The notes under the pieces were generated by a model, which saw nothing but the letters and a program-made list of their open reading frames with translations, was not told the origin of the DNA and made no database searches. The translations under genes and the position numbers were made by a program. This document shows, in pieces, positions 1-6,068 of a DNA stretch of 6,077 bases (position 1 is its first letter; the number at the start of each line of letters is the position of its first letter). Source of the stretch: a bacterium (GTDB lineage: Bacteria > Electryoneota > Electryoneia > Electryoneales > Electryoneaceae); NCBI GenBank assembly GCA_014729955.1, contig WJJA01000285.1, positions 1 through 6,077 of the forward strand, read 5' to 3'.

Positions 1-8
1 ACAATCTG

Positions 9-1226
9 ATGCTCGGTTTTATGCAGCGTCCGCCGACGCAGGTGCTTGTGCTGGCGATCGTCTTTTCGGCTGTCGTGTTGTCCCTTTCACGCATCTGGTC
101 CGGCAAGTGGGGCGGCATCAAACGAGAAGAAATCAATGTATTGAAACGCATTGAGCGTCCGGTTCGCCGGGTGCTGGTGATCGGCGGTGCCGGATATATC
201 GGATCCGCACTCCTGCCCATGCTGCTTCGTCGCGGCTACAAGGTTCGTCTTCTCGATCTCGCGATTTTTGGAACCGATCCGATTCAGGAGTACCTCGATC
301 ATCCGAACCTTGAGTTTATCAAAGGGGACTACCGCCAGATCGACATCGTGATTGACAGCATGCAGAAAGCCGATGCTGTGGTACATCTGGGCGGATTGGT
401 CGGCGACCCTGCCTGCAGCATCAACGAAGAAGCCACTGTTGATGTGAACCTGGTCGCCACCCGTTTGCTGATGGAAGCCGCGCGTGTGACCGGAGTGCAA
501 CGCTTCATCTTCGCTTCGACCTGCAGTGTTTATGGAGCCTCGGAATCCGATGAACTCCTTGACGAAAATTCCAGGCTGAATCCGGTTTCCCTGTATGCGA
601 AAAGCAAGATCGGTTCGGAACGTATCATTCATGAACTGGCAGGAACCGAACTCCATCCGGTGATCCTGCGGTTCGGAACGGTGTTCGGGTTTTCCGGCCG
701 CATCCGTTTCGACCTGGTGATCAACCTGCTCACCGCCATGGCGTACTTCGAAAAGAAGATCACGATTTTCGGCGGAATGCAATGGCGTCCGTTTGTTCAT
801 GTTGAGGATGCCGCGTCTTCGATCCGTCACGCCCTGGAAGCGCCGCTTGCCAAGGTCAGCTACCAGACATTCAACGTCGGCTCGAACAGTCAGAACTACA
901 TGATTTCGGATATCGGCGATTTCATCAAGAAACGCATGCCGGAAGCCGAAGTCATGAACAAGGATGAAGATGCGGACCTGAGAAACTACAGGGTTTCATT
1001 CGATAAAATCTCGCGCGAGCTGGGATTCGAGGCCAAATGGACGGTTGAAGAGGGTATCGATCAGGTAATTGATGCGATTCGAACCGGTCGGGTAAAAGAC
1101 TTCAGGAATCCAAATTACAACAACTTCAAGTTCCTGAACGAAAACGGCAATATGAGCCTGATCACCGAATACAACAACTGGACGCAGAAATTGATGGACA
1201 CCCAGCAACCGGCTCGTGCCAGCTGA
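9..1226 (+). CDS. NAD-dependent epimerase/dehydratase (extended SDR) with N-terminal membrane segment
   Basis: Predicted NAD(P)-dependent nucleotide-sugar epimerase or dehydratase for surface-polysaccharide synthesis. The Rossmann motif GGAGYIG lies at residues 59-65, followed by an acidic residue (D83) in LLDL that would bind the NAD ribose. The active site is complete for an extended SDR: T171 in STCSVYG, Y196 and K200 in YAKSK. The substrate cannot be read from the sequence; 4-epimerases and 4,6-dehydratases share these motifs. Residues about 11-30 are a hydrophobic helix ahead of a basic linker, which is not usual for soluble GalE-like enzymes and suggests anchoring to the inner membrane. 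The start is uncertain. Only eight bases precede this ATG, they hold no in-frame stop and no visible ribosome site, so the gene may begin outside the window and the helix may be the end of a longer membrane domain. A strong hairpin follows the stop codon. The family call is firm; the N-terminus and substrate are not. Confidence 0.9.
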   Translation: MLGFMQRPPTQVLVLAIVFSAVVLSLSRIWSGKWGGIKREEINVLKRIERPVRRVLVIGGAGYIGSALLPMLLRRGYKVRLLDLAIFGTDPIQEYLDHPNLEFIKGDYRQIDIVIDSMQKADAVVHLGGLVGDPACSINEEATVDVNLVATRLLMEAARVTGVQRFIFASTCSVYGASESDELLDENSRLNPVSLYAKSKIGSERIIHELAGTELHPVILRFGTVFGFSGRIRFDLVINLLTAMAYFEKKITIFGGMQWRPFVHVEDAASSIRHALEAPLAKVSYQTFNVGSNSQNYMISDIGDFIKKRMPEAEVMNKDEDADLRNYRVSFDKISRELGFEAKWTVEEGIDQVIDAIRTGRVKDFRNPNYNNFKFLNENGNMSLITEYNNWTQKLMDTQQPARAS

Positions 1227-1256
1227 TCTTTATCGTCTTCCGGAATGTTCCAGACA

Positions 1257-1288
1257 ACGAAGCCCGGCTTTCTAAGCATGGGCTTCGT
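1257..1288 (+). terminator. Hairpin terminator after the epimerase gene
   Basis: A perfect 9-bp stem ACGAAGCCC/GGGCTTCGT (1257-1265 with 1280-1288) encloses a second 4-bp stem GCTT/AAGC (1267-1270 with 1274-1277). It starts 31 bp after the epimerase stop. The downstream tract GTCTTGTATCTCCTT is T-rich but interrupted, so termination may be partial. It separates the epimerase from the aminotransferase gene, which then probably has its own promoter; I could not pick a convincing -35/-10 pair in 1289-1430. Confidence 0.65.
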
Positions 1289-1443
1289 GTCTTGTATCTC
1301 CTTAGAACGTTGTACCGATCATCTTGATTCATGTGCCTCCCAAGGCGCAGGCCGCAGCTTTCTCTCCAGCTTTGAAAATCGTACACTGTATCTTTCCACC
1401 GTCTCGTGTGTGGTGGCTTCCTAGAAACCAGCGAGGTCCATAG

Positions 1444-2658
1444 ATGAAGGTCCCGTATTTTCGTGTAGCCATACCTGAAAGTGCGATTGAATCCGTAAAC
1501 GAGTCGATTCGAAGCGGCTGGCTGACCACCGGCAAGAAAACAAAAGACTTCGAAACCCGATTTGCGGGTTATTACGGCGCTTCACATGCGATCGCGACGA
1601 ATTCCTGTACCGCCGGCCTTCATCTTTCGCTGGAAGCAGCGGGCATTCAACAGGGCGATCTGGTTCTTGTACCTACCATGACCTTCGCTGCGACCGGCGA
1701 GGTGGTTCGCTACTTTGATGCCGTCCCGGTGTTTGTCGATTGCGATGATGCCATGAATATGGATCCCGCCAAACTGGAAGAGACCATTCATGCCATTCGC
1801 GCGAACAAACCGGTCGCGGGGCTGGAGCCGCCTTATGGGCCGTTGAAAGCCGTCATGCCCATGCACTACGGCGGTTATGCCTGCGACATGCAGGAAATCA
1901 TGCGGATCGCAAACGAGAATGACCTGCTGGTGATTGAAGATGCGGCGCATGCTGTACCCGGCTACTACCGTCCGGACGAATCTTCCGAATGGCAACTTCT
2001 CGGTACATTCGGGAAAGCCGGCGTTTTCTCCTTTTATGCCAACAAGTGTATTTCAACCGGTGAAGGCGGAATGGTCATCACGGACGATGAAAAGATGGCC
2101 GAGCGGATACGTGTGATGACGCTGCACGGCATGAACCGTGATGCCTGGAAACGTTATACGTCCGCCGGCTCCTGGTATTATGAGATTATCGCCCCCGGAT
2201 ACAAATACAATATGACCGACATCGCCGCTGCTCTCGGGTTGGATGAGATGGATCGCATCGAAACCTATCTGCAGCGTCGAACCGAGATTGCCACTGCGTA
2301 CGTCGAGAGACTCCGCCGACTGGATGCGATCCAGCTGCCGGTGCAGGATCCTGCGACACGGAGATCGTCCTGGCATCTCTTCTCCATTCGCCTCAACCTG
2401 GAAAAACTGTCGATTGACCGTGCGACGTTCATCGACGAGATGAAAGCGCGCGAAGTCATGTGCTCCATGCACTGGCTCCCTCTGCACCTGATGCCTTACT
2501 ATCGTAACGAGTACGGATACGACTACGGCTTGTTCGAAAACGCCGAGCGCGACTGGAAGAGGCAGATATCGCTTCCGATATTCCCTGCGCAGACAGACGA
2601 ACAGGTTGATGCGGTGTGCTCTGCTGTGGAATCTATCGTGGAAGCATTCCACAAGTAG
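1444..2658 (+). CDS. DegT/DnrJ/EryC1/StrS-family PLP-dependent sugar aminotransferase
   Basis: Predicted PLP enzyme that transfers an amino group, usually from glutamate, to a keto-sugar nucleotide, giving an aminosugar for O-antigen or capsule. At 404 residues it is full length for the family. The Schiff-base lysine is K201 in SFYANKCISTGEGG. D166 and H169 in IEDAAHA are the usual cofactor-ring contacts, and the NSCTAGLHLSL stretch (53-63) is the phosphate-binding turn. The N-terminal opening (KVPYF, then SGWLTTGKKTKDFE) and the YNMTDIAAALGL segment near 255-266 are typical of the family. The start is supported by GAGG at 1433-1436, seven bases upstream. It lies between an SDR sugar enzyme and a lipid-carrier sugar transferase, a common arrangement for making and loading an aminosugar. 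The nearest functional relatives (ArnB, PseC, PglE or perosamine synthase type) cannot be separated by eye. Confidence 0.93.
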   Translation: MKVPYFRVAIPESAIESVNESIRSGWLTTGKKTKDFETRFAGYYGASHAIATNSCTAGLHLSLEAAGIQQGDLVLVPTMTFAATGEVVRYFDAVPVFVDCDDAMNMDPAKLEETIHAIRANKPVAGLEPPYGPLKAVMPMHYGGYACDMQEIMRIANENDLLVIEDAAHAVPGYYRPDESSEWQLLGTFGKAGVFSFYANKCISTGEGGMVITDDEKMAERIRVMTLHGMNRDAWKRYTSAGSWYYEIIAPGYKYNMTDIAAALGLDEMDRIETYLQRRTEIATAYVERLRRLDAIQLPVQDPATRRSSWHLFSIRLNLEKLSIDRATFIDEMKAREVMCSMHWLPLHLMPYYRNEYGYDYGLFENAERDWKRQISLPIFPAQTDEQVDAVCSAVESIVEAFHK

Positions 2659-2694
2659 CAGCGGATCGGCGTTCCGAAGGATAAGTGTCTTCAA

Positions 2695-2713
2695 GACTGC
2701 CCATCGTGCAGTC
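2695..2713 (+). other. Small hairpin in the aminotransferase-sugar transferase gap
   Basis: A perfect 6-bp inverted repeat GACTGC/GCAGTC with a 7-base loop sits in the 98-bp gap between the two genes. No T tract follows, so it is not a clear terminator. It could slow decay or be chance; nothing else in the gap stands out. Confidence 0.25.
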
Positions 2714-2756
2714 GCTGGAATCAACACAAGCCAAACATCAGGACTGACAGCGCGCC

Positions 2757-3431
2757 ATGGTCGGTAGAATACTGAAGCGTTCCTTTGATATTGTTGCCTC
2801 CGCAACGGCCCTGGCACTCTTGTCCCCTTTGATCGGCCTGATCAGTCTCCTGATCCGTGTTACATCTCCCGGTCCGATATTTTTCCGGCAGGAACGAATC
2901 GGCATGCACCGGAAACCATTCCGGATGGTAAAGTTCCGTTCCATGGTCGTGGATGCCGACAAATTGGGCCCGCTTGTGACTGCCAGGCGTGATTCACGCA
3001 TTACCATGATCGGTGGGATTCTTCGACGTACCAAGCTCGATGAGCTTCCGGAGTTGTGGAATGTTCTGACCGGGGATCTGAGCCTCGTGGGACCCCGGCC
3101 GGAAGTGAAGAAATACGTTGAGCTCTACCCGCCTGCCTGGATGCGTGTTTTCGATGTAAGACCAGGCATCACCGATTTTGCGACCCTGCATTTTCGTGAC
3201 GAGGAATCGGTGCTGGAGAAAGCGAAGGATCGTGAAGAGGCATATGTGAAAATCGTTATGCCCATTAAGATTCGGCTGGCGCTGTGGTACATCGACCACC
3301 AGTCCTTCGTGCTGGATCTGCGCATCCTGGTAGACACTGTTCTATCCATCACTATCGGACGATTCTTCCCGGAACGATTCGAAACCTCGATTGCATCCCG
3401 CGCCGCCGAGAAAGTGGAACGCCTGCAATAA
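2757..3431 (+). CDS. Polyprenyl-phosphate phosphoglycosyl transferase (bacterial sugar transferase, PglC/WcaJ catalytic domain)
   Basis: Predicted initiating enzyme that moves a phospho-sugar from a nucleotide sugar to undecaprenyl phosphate at the cytoplasmic face of the inner membrane. At 224 residues it is the small, PglC-like form, without the extra transmembrane helices and CoA-binding-like domain of WcaJ/WbaP. Visible motifs are KRSFDI (7-12), a hydrophobic re-entrant helix about 12-35 containing the helix-breaking S23-P24 pair, SPGPIFFRQERIG (37-49), KFRSM (59-63), and the catalytic block RRTKLDELPELWNVL with the Asp-Glu dyad D95-E96, ending in SLVGPRPE (109-116). No sizeable domain follows the catalytic region, only a tail rich in charged residues. 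The upstream ribosome site is weak: AGGA at 2740-2743, 13 bases from the ATG. It follows the aminotransferase by 98 bp on the same strand, so its likely donor is an aminated or N-acetylated NDP-sugar, but that is inference. Confidence 0.93.
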   Translation: MVGRILKRSFDIVASATALALLSPLIGLISLLIRVTSPGPIFFRQERIGMHRKPFRMVKFRSMVVDADKLGPLVTARRDSRITMIGGILRRTKLDELPELWNVLTGDLSLVGPRPEVKKYVELYPPAWMRVFDVRPGITDFATLHFRDEESVLEKAKDREEAYVKIVMPIKIRLALWYIDHQSFVLDLRILVDTVLSITIGRFFPERFETSIASRAAEKVERLQ

Positions 3432-3459
3432 AACACTACCGTTGCAGAGTGTGGCAGGG

Positions 3460-3480
3460 GTTCATCCGCCCCGAATGAAC
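3460..3480 (+). other. Weak hairpin downstream of the sugar transferase
   Basis: A 6-bp inverted repeat GTTCAT/ATGAAC with a 9-base GC-rich loop lies 28 bp after the sugar transferase stop. It has no T tract. It is the only candidate transcription stop for that gene ahead of the repeat element at 3520. Confidence 0.25.
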
Positions 3481-3519
3481 ACATTTACCCGCTACCGCCG
3501 AAACACGGGAAATGCAGCA

Positions 3520-3539
3520 GCCCGAATATTTCACGAGTT
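3520..3539 (+). repeat. Terminal inverted repeat of copy 1, palindrome end
   Basis: Starts GCCCGAATATT and continues TCACGAGTT. It matches the opposite end (3764 to 3745, minus strand) at 16 of 20 positions, with the outer 11 bases identical. The matching end of copy 2 lies just beyond the window; the last bases of the window (ACTCGT) are the start of it. Confidence 0.75.
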
Positions 3540-3541
3540 CA

Positions 3542-3622
3542 AACTGTGTCAGATGGAGGCGCGAAGGATGAAGCTGTATTGCCATACCGCGAATCCTTCG
3601 CAACAAAGCAGATGACACAGTT
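3542..3622 (-). repeat. Nested palindrome core of copy 1
   Basis: Three stems are nested. The outer is a perfect 10-bp pair AACTGTGTCA/TGACACAGTT (3542-3551 with 3613-3622). The middle is a perfect 9-bp pair GCGAAGGAT/ATCCTTCGC (3561-3569 with 3593-3601). The inner is GTAT/ATAC around a TGCC loop (3576-3579 with 3584-3587). An alternative fold exists: GCGAA/TTCGC (3589-3593 with 3597-3601) would form a short local hairpin and break the middle stem. The core could form a DNA cruciform or an RNA stem-loop. Confidence 0.8.
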
Positions 3623-3701
3623 GGGACCGCCCGAAGGGGGAATGAAAATATGAGTTTGGCCTGGACACAATCTGTGCCGGTGAAAAACTGCATGTCGTGA
3701 T

Positions 3702-3723
3702 GCTATATTATTGTTAATATGGC
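3702..3723 (-). repeat. Second, AT-rich hairpin in copy 1
   Basis: ATATTA/TAATAT around a 4-base loop, extended by a GC/GC pair across one mismatch. The aligned segment in copy 2 (5886-5907) keeps a stem, although several bases differ. It lies in the less conserved half of the element. Confidence 0.5.
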
Positions 3724-3744
3724 TTTTAGAAAAGAACTTCTCTC

Positions 3745-3764
3745 CATTCATGGAATATTCGGGC
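3745..3764 (-). repeat. Terminal inverted repeat of copy 1, AT-rich end
   Basis: On the minus strand it reads GCCCGAATATTCCATGAATG from 3764 inward. It matches the opposite end of the same element, and the left end of copy 2 at 5844-5863. The bases outside 3764 show no similarity to those outside 5844, which marks the element boundary. Confidence 0.75.
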
Positions 3765-3825
3765 GAGCGATGGGATGCTTTGCTTGAGCGGTCGCCCTTC
3801 TGCCATGCAGGAAGTCCTGATTCTC

Positions 3826-3858
3826 CGGAATGGTAAACAGACCGGCAATACCATTCCG
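3826..3858 (-). terminator. Perfect 10-bp hairpin downstream of lapA
   Basis: CGGAATGGTA (3826-3835) and TACCATTCCG (3849-3858) form an uninterrupted 10-bp stem around a 13-base loop, starting 20 bp beyond the lapA stop codon. No T tract follows on either strand, so it is not a textbook intrinsic terminator. It may protect the 3' end of the mRNA or stop transcription from lapA. A second, bulged hairpin (CTTCTGC/GCAG-AAG) lies beside it at 3798-3815. Confidence 0.4.
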
Positions 3859-3878
3859 CGACAACCCGGCGGACCAAT

Positions 3879-4391
3879 TCATGGCTTGCGGTCCGTCGGA
3901 AAAAACTGAGCGCCGCTGCCCCTGCCGTTTGGTTTCACACTCGAACGGGATGCATACTCCGAATGAATCCGGCCGTTCCGGCGGCGGCTGCGATCTTCCC
4001 GCAATTTGACAAGATCGTTATGGTTTGCCGGTCTCGAAGCGCCTTTTTTCATGTGGAAGATCGCTGTATCCGACTCAGACGCTCCCGACGGTTTGTTCTC
4101 CGATTCAGCGTTGTGATGATTATAGCGGCGTGGTGAAGTGTTTCGAACCTGTTCTAGATCATACTTCGCACGTGCCAGGTCGCCGGCGAGTTGGAGCTGC
4201 TGGAACAGGCTGAAAAGCAGGAAGGCCAGCATCCCGGCCGTGAAGGCTACGATCAGGGCGAGATACAGGGGCAGAGGTCCGAACTCCCATGCGAGGATGC
4301 GCACGGTGATGTCCTGCTCGGTGTTCTGTACCGTGAAGGCTATGGCAAGCAGCACCACCACGGCAACGACCAGCCACCGTACAATCCACAT
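3879..4391 (-). CDS. LapA-like (DUF1049) inner-membrane protein with long polar C-terminal tail
   Basis: Small membrane protein resembling the LapA domain family (lipopolysaccharide assembly protein A). In E. coli LapA works with LapB and FtsH to control LpxC levels. Residues 4-21 and about 38-63 form two transmembrane helices, joined by the typical short segment FTVQNTEQDITVRILAWEFGPLPL. A charged, possibly coiled-coil stretch follows at 64-84. From about residue 85 to 170 the chain is polar, basic and low in hydrophobics (RRRNGR, RSSVKPNGRGSG), and looks disordered. Family members are usually nearer 90-120 residues, so the tail is an addition or a frame change; it could be read past an ancestral stop. 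The start is firm, with AAGGAG at 4399-4404, seven bases upstream. It lies 24 bp after miaB on the same strand, so it is probably cotranscribed. A direct LPS role here is inference only. Confidence 0.78.
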   Translation of the reverse strand: MWIVRWLVVAVVVLLAIAFTVQNTEQDITVRILAWEFGPLPLYLALIVAFTAGMLAFLLFSLFQQLQLAGDLARAKYDLEQVRNTSPRRYNHHNAESENKPSGASESDTAIFHMKKGASRPANHNDLVKLREDRSRRRNGRIHSEYASRSSVKPNGRGSGAQFFPTDRKP

Positions 4392-4415
4392 GAAGACACT
4401 CCTTCCCGGGGCATA

Positions 4416-5756
4416 TCAATCGGCTCGTATCCCTCGTAACGTAAAGCCGGACAACTCCTCGATGCGAACGGATATCTCATCGCCTGGAGATTCCTGCTCT
4501 CCTTTCGGCAGCACAATCACATGCCCCGCCGGGCTGCGACCCATCCATTCGTTCGGGTCACGTGCTGAATCGGATTCGATCAGCACCGGCAACGTCGATC
4601 CGATCAGTTTTTCACGACGTTTTCGACCGCTTCGACGTATGACGTCATTGACAAGGGTCAAGCGTTCGATCTTCACTTCATCGGGCACATCGTCTTCCAG
4701 TTTGAACGCCGGGGTTCCCAGGCGCGGGGAATACTTGTAGACAAATGCTTCATCGAAGCCGACCCACTGCACCAGTTCAAGCGTCCGCCGGAAATCTTCA
4801 GCCGATTCCCCTGGAAAACCGACAATGATGTCTGTTGACAGCAACAGACCGGGAATTGAGTTCTGCGCTTTGTCCACCAGTTCGAGGTAGTGCTCCGCAG
4901 TGTAGCGACGGTTCATACGTTTAAGAACGGCATTGGAACCTGCCTGCACCGGCAAATGCAGCTGCGGGGTGATCGCTCCCCCTCGGCCCAGAATATGAAT
5001 CAACTCATCGGAGCAGTCTTTCGGGTGGCTGGTGAGGAAGCGGACACGTTTCAGACCGGGTGTTTCGGCGACCTGTCGCAGCAGGTCCGGAAATGCCGGT
5101 GTCCCGTCATCACCGCCGCGCCAGCTGTTCACATTCTGCCCCAGCAGGGTCACCTGCGGGAAACCCTCTTCCACCGCCGCATTCACTTCACGCATAATCG
5201 ATGCAAGCGGACGGTGCCGTTCAGGTCCCCGTGCCTTCGGGACAACGCAGTACGTGCAGTGGTTCGAGCATCCACGTGATATGGTTACCCATGCGTTGAT
5301 TCCGTCACGACGGGCCGGCAACAGATCCTCATACAGCTCAGATTCGCGGTCGGATTGCAACAGAATCGTCGGCTGCTTCTTTCGTTCTGTTCTCAGCAGC
5401 ACGGGGAGAGACCGGTACGCGTCCGGACCGAGAATCCAGTCAAGGAACGGCAGCCGCGCGGCAATCGTTTCGCCCAGGTGCGTGGACAAACACCCGAGCA
5501 CACCGATGCGAACCGTCGCATCCGCTTCTTTGTAGCGCTTCAATTGAGCGATATTGGCCAGGGCGCGTTCCTGGGCGTGTTCACGGATCGCGCAGGTGTT
5601 TACCAGGATCACCCCGGCATCGTCCGGGTGCTCCGCACGGAGGTACCCTTGTTCCTCCAGCAGGGCCGAGACGATCTCGGAATCCGCACGATTCATTTCG
5701 CAGCCGTACGTCTCGATGTGGACTCGGCCGGCTTTGTCTTCGGGACTATCAAGCAT
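4416..5756 (-). CDS. miaB: tRNA-2-methylthio-N6-dimethylallyladenosine synthase MiaB
   Basis: Radical-SAM methylthiotransferase that adds a methylthio group to position 2 of N6-isopentenyladenosine at tRNA position 37, after MiaA. It is 446 residues, the normal length. The N-terminal MTTase domain has the three auxiliary-cluster cysteines C19 (TYGCEMN), C55 (NTCAIREHA) and C89 (LGCLST). The radical-SAM cluster is C163, C167 and C170 in RGCSNHCTYC. GFPGE near 315 and KYSPRLGTPAF follow, and a C-terminal TRAM domain spans about 380-443. RimO and MtaB share this architecture, but NTCAIREHAQERA and the overall layout fit MiaB best. Within the stretch after the cluster, VVPKARGPERHRP differs from the common VVPYTRGEE/RGRE form. 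An in-frame stop lies eight codons upstream with no other start codon between, so this ATG is the start despite a poor ribosome site. It probably leads a two-gene operon with lapA. Confidence 0.95.
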   Translation of the reverse strand: MLDSPEDKAGRVHIETYGCEMNRADSEIVSALLEEQGYLRAEHPDDAGVILVNTCAIREHAQERALANIAQLKRYKEADATVRIGVLGCLSTHLGETIAARLPFLDWILGPDAYRSLPVLLRTERKKQPTILLQSDRESELYEDLLPARRDGINAWVTISRGCSNHCTYCVVPKARGPERHRPLASIMREVNAAVEEGFPQVTLLGQNVNSWRGGDDGTPAFPDLLRQVAETPGLKRVRFLTSHPKDCSDELIHILGRGGAITPQLHLPVQAGSNAVLKRMNRRYTAEHYLELVDKAQNSIPGLLLSTDIIVGFPGESAEDFRRTLELVQWVGFDEAFVYKYSPRLGTPAFKLEDDVPDEVKIERLTLVNDVIRRSGRKRREKLIGSTLPVLIESDSARDPNEWMGRSPAGHVIVLPKGEQESPGDEISVRIEELSGFTLRGIRAD

Positions 5757-5843
5757 GGATTGCCGTTGTGTTGTTCAATCGTACCCGGGAACATCTTACG
5801 CGTTTGCGCGCAGATCATTCAGGGCTGTTGTTAAAAGGTCATA

Positions 5844-5863
5844 GCCCGAATAATTCATGAATG
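5844..5863 (+). repeat. Left terminal inverted repeat of copy 2
   Basis: Reads GCCCGAATAATTCATGAATG, matching the AT-rich end of copy 1 except for small changes. It contains the self-complementary TTCATGAA. It marks the left boundary, because bases 5757-5843 have no counterpart beside copy 1. Confidence 0.7.
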
Positions 5864-5885
5864 AAGAAAACATTCTTTTCTAAAT

Positions 5886-5907
5886 ACTATATTAACAAAA
5901 AGATAGT
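5886..5907 (+). repeat. AT-rich hairpin in copy 2
   Basis: ACTAT/ATAGT pair across a 12-base interior. It aligns base for base with 3702-3723 of copy 1. The outermost pair is A-T here and G-C there, a compensatory change. The third pair is T-A here and mismatched C.A there, while two inner pairs of copy 1 are lost here. Confidence 0.4.
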
Positions 5908-5986
5908 GTCGCGCTATATGGTTTTGCTTCGGCACCGAATGTTTTCAAGGCAAACTCATCTATTCATTCCCCCTTCGGGCGGTCCC

Positions 5987-6068
5987 AACTGCGTCATCTG
6001 CTTTGTTGCGAAGGATTCGCGGTATGGCAATACAGCTTCATTCTTCGCGCCTCACATCTGACGCAGTT
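5987..6068 (+). repeat. Nested palindrome core of copy 2
   Basis: Same nested fold as 3542-3622. The outer stem is AACTGCGTCA/TGACGCAGTT (5987-5996 with 6059-6068). The middle stem is GCGAAGGAT/ATTCTTCGC (6008-6016 with 6040-6048), with one G.T pair at 6014/6042. The inner stem is GTAT/ATAC around GGCA (6022-6025 with 6030-6033). In the outer stem C5992-G6063 replaces the T-A pair of copy 1, so pairing is kept by a double change. Confidence 0.8.

Larger units (their letters stand above)
3520..3764 (-). mobile_element. MITE-like repeat element, copy 1 (complete, about 245 bp)
   Basis: Non-coding element in the 447-bp gap between the convergent sugar transferase and lapA genes. It is bounded by imperfect terminal inverted repeats starting GCCCGAATATT (16 of 20 matching) and is repeated in inverted orientation at 5844-6077. 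I oriented it by copy 2, so the AT-rich half comes first and the palindromic half last. There is no transposase gene and no clear target-site duplication: the flanks are ...TGCAGCA on the left and GAGCGAT... on the right. Small size, terminal repeats, internal symmetry and intergenic location fit a miniature inverted-repeat transposable element driven by an enzyme elsewhere. The rest of the gap, 3432-3519 and 3765-3878, holds only small hairpins. Confidence 0.75.

Noticed and set aside
87..830. 247-residue minus-strand open frame opposite the epimerase
   Set aside because: It covers the complete SDR motifs on the other strand; the His/Asp/Gln-rich composition is that of a complement frame.
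2053..2817. 254-residue minus-strand open frame opposite the aminotransferase
   Set aside because: It is a shadow of the conserved DegT C-terminal half and runs through the gap into the sugar transferase start.
3542..3622. Possible integron attC site, because of nested inverted repeats
   Set aside because: The ends do not give the RYYYAAC/GTTRRRY core pair, the element has longer terminal repeats outside the palindrome, and no cassette genes or integrase are seen.
3436..3693. 85-residue minus-strand open frame (MQFFTG...) over the repeat and its flank
   Set aside because: It is in another frame of the same repeat, and its C-terminal part runs into unrelated flanking DNA past the terminal repeat. 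No ribosome site.
3539..3877. 112-residue minus-strand open frame over copy 1, with a matching 66-residue plus-strand frame over copy 2 (5861-6061); both contain a shared peptide with GGPNCVICFVAKDSRYG
   Set aside because: The shared peptide follows from the repeat itself. In the 37 aligned codons of the variable half I count 24 base changes, of which only about 3 are synonymous, and amino-acid identity (about 62%) is below base identity (about 78%). The two frames end differently after a one-base insertion, and an indel shifts their starts. This is not protein selection.
4138..4740. 200-residue plus-strand open frame opposite lapA and miaB
   Set aside because: It is antisense to two well-supported genes, crosses their junction, is rich in Ser/Arg as expected of a shadow frame, and has no recognisable domain.
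5355..5834. 159-residue plus-strand open frame opposite the 5' part of miaB
   Set aside because: It is antisense to the conserved MiaB N-terminal domain and has no family features.
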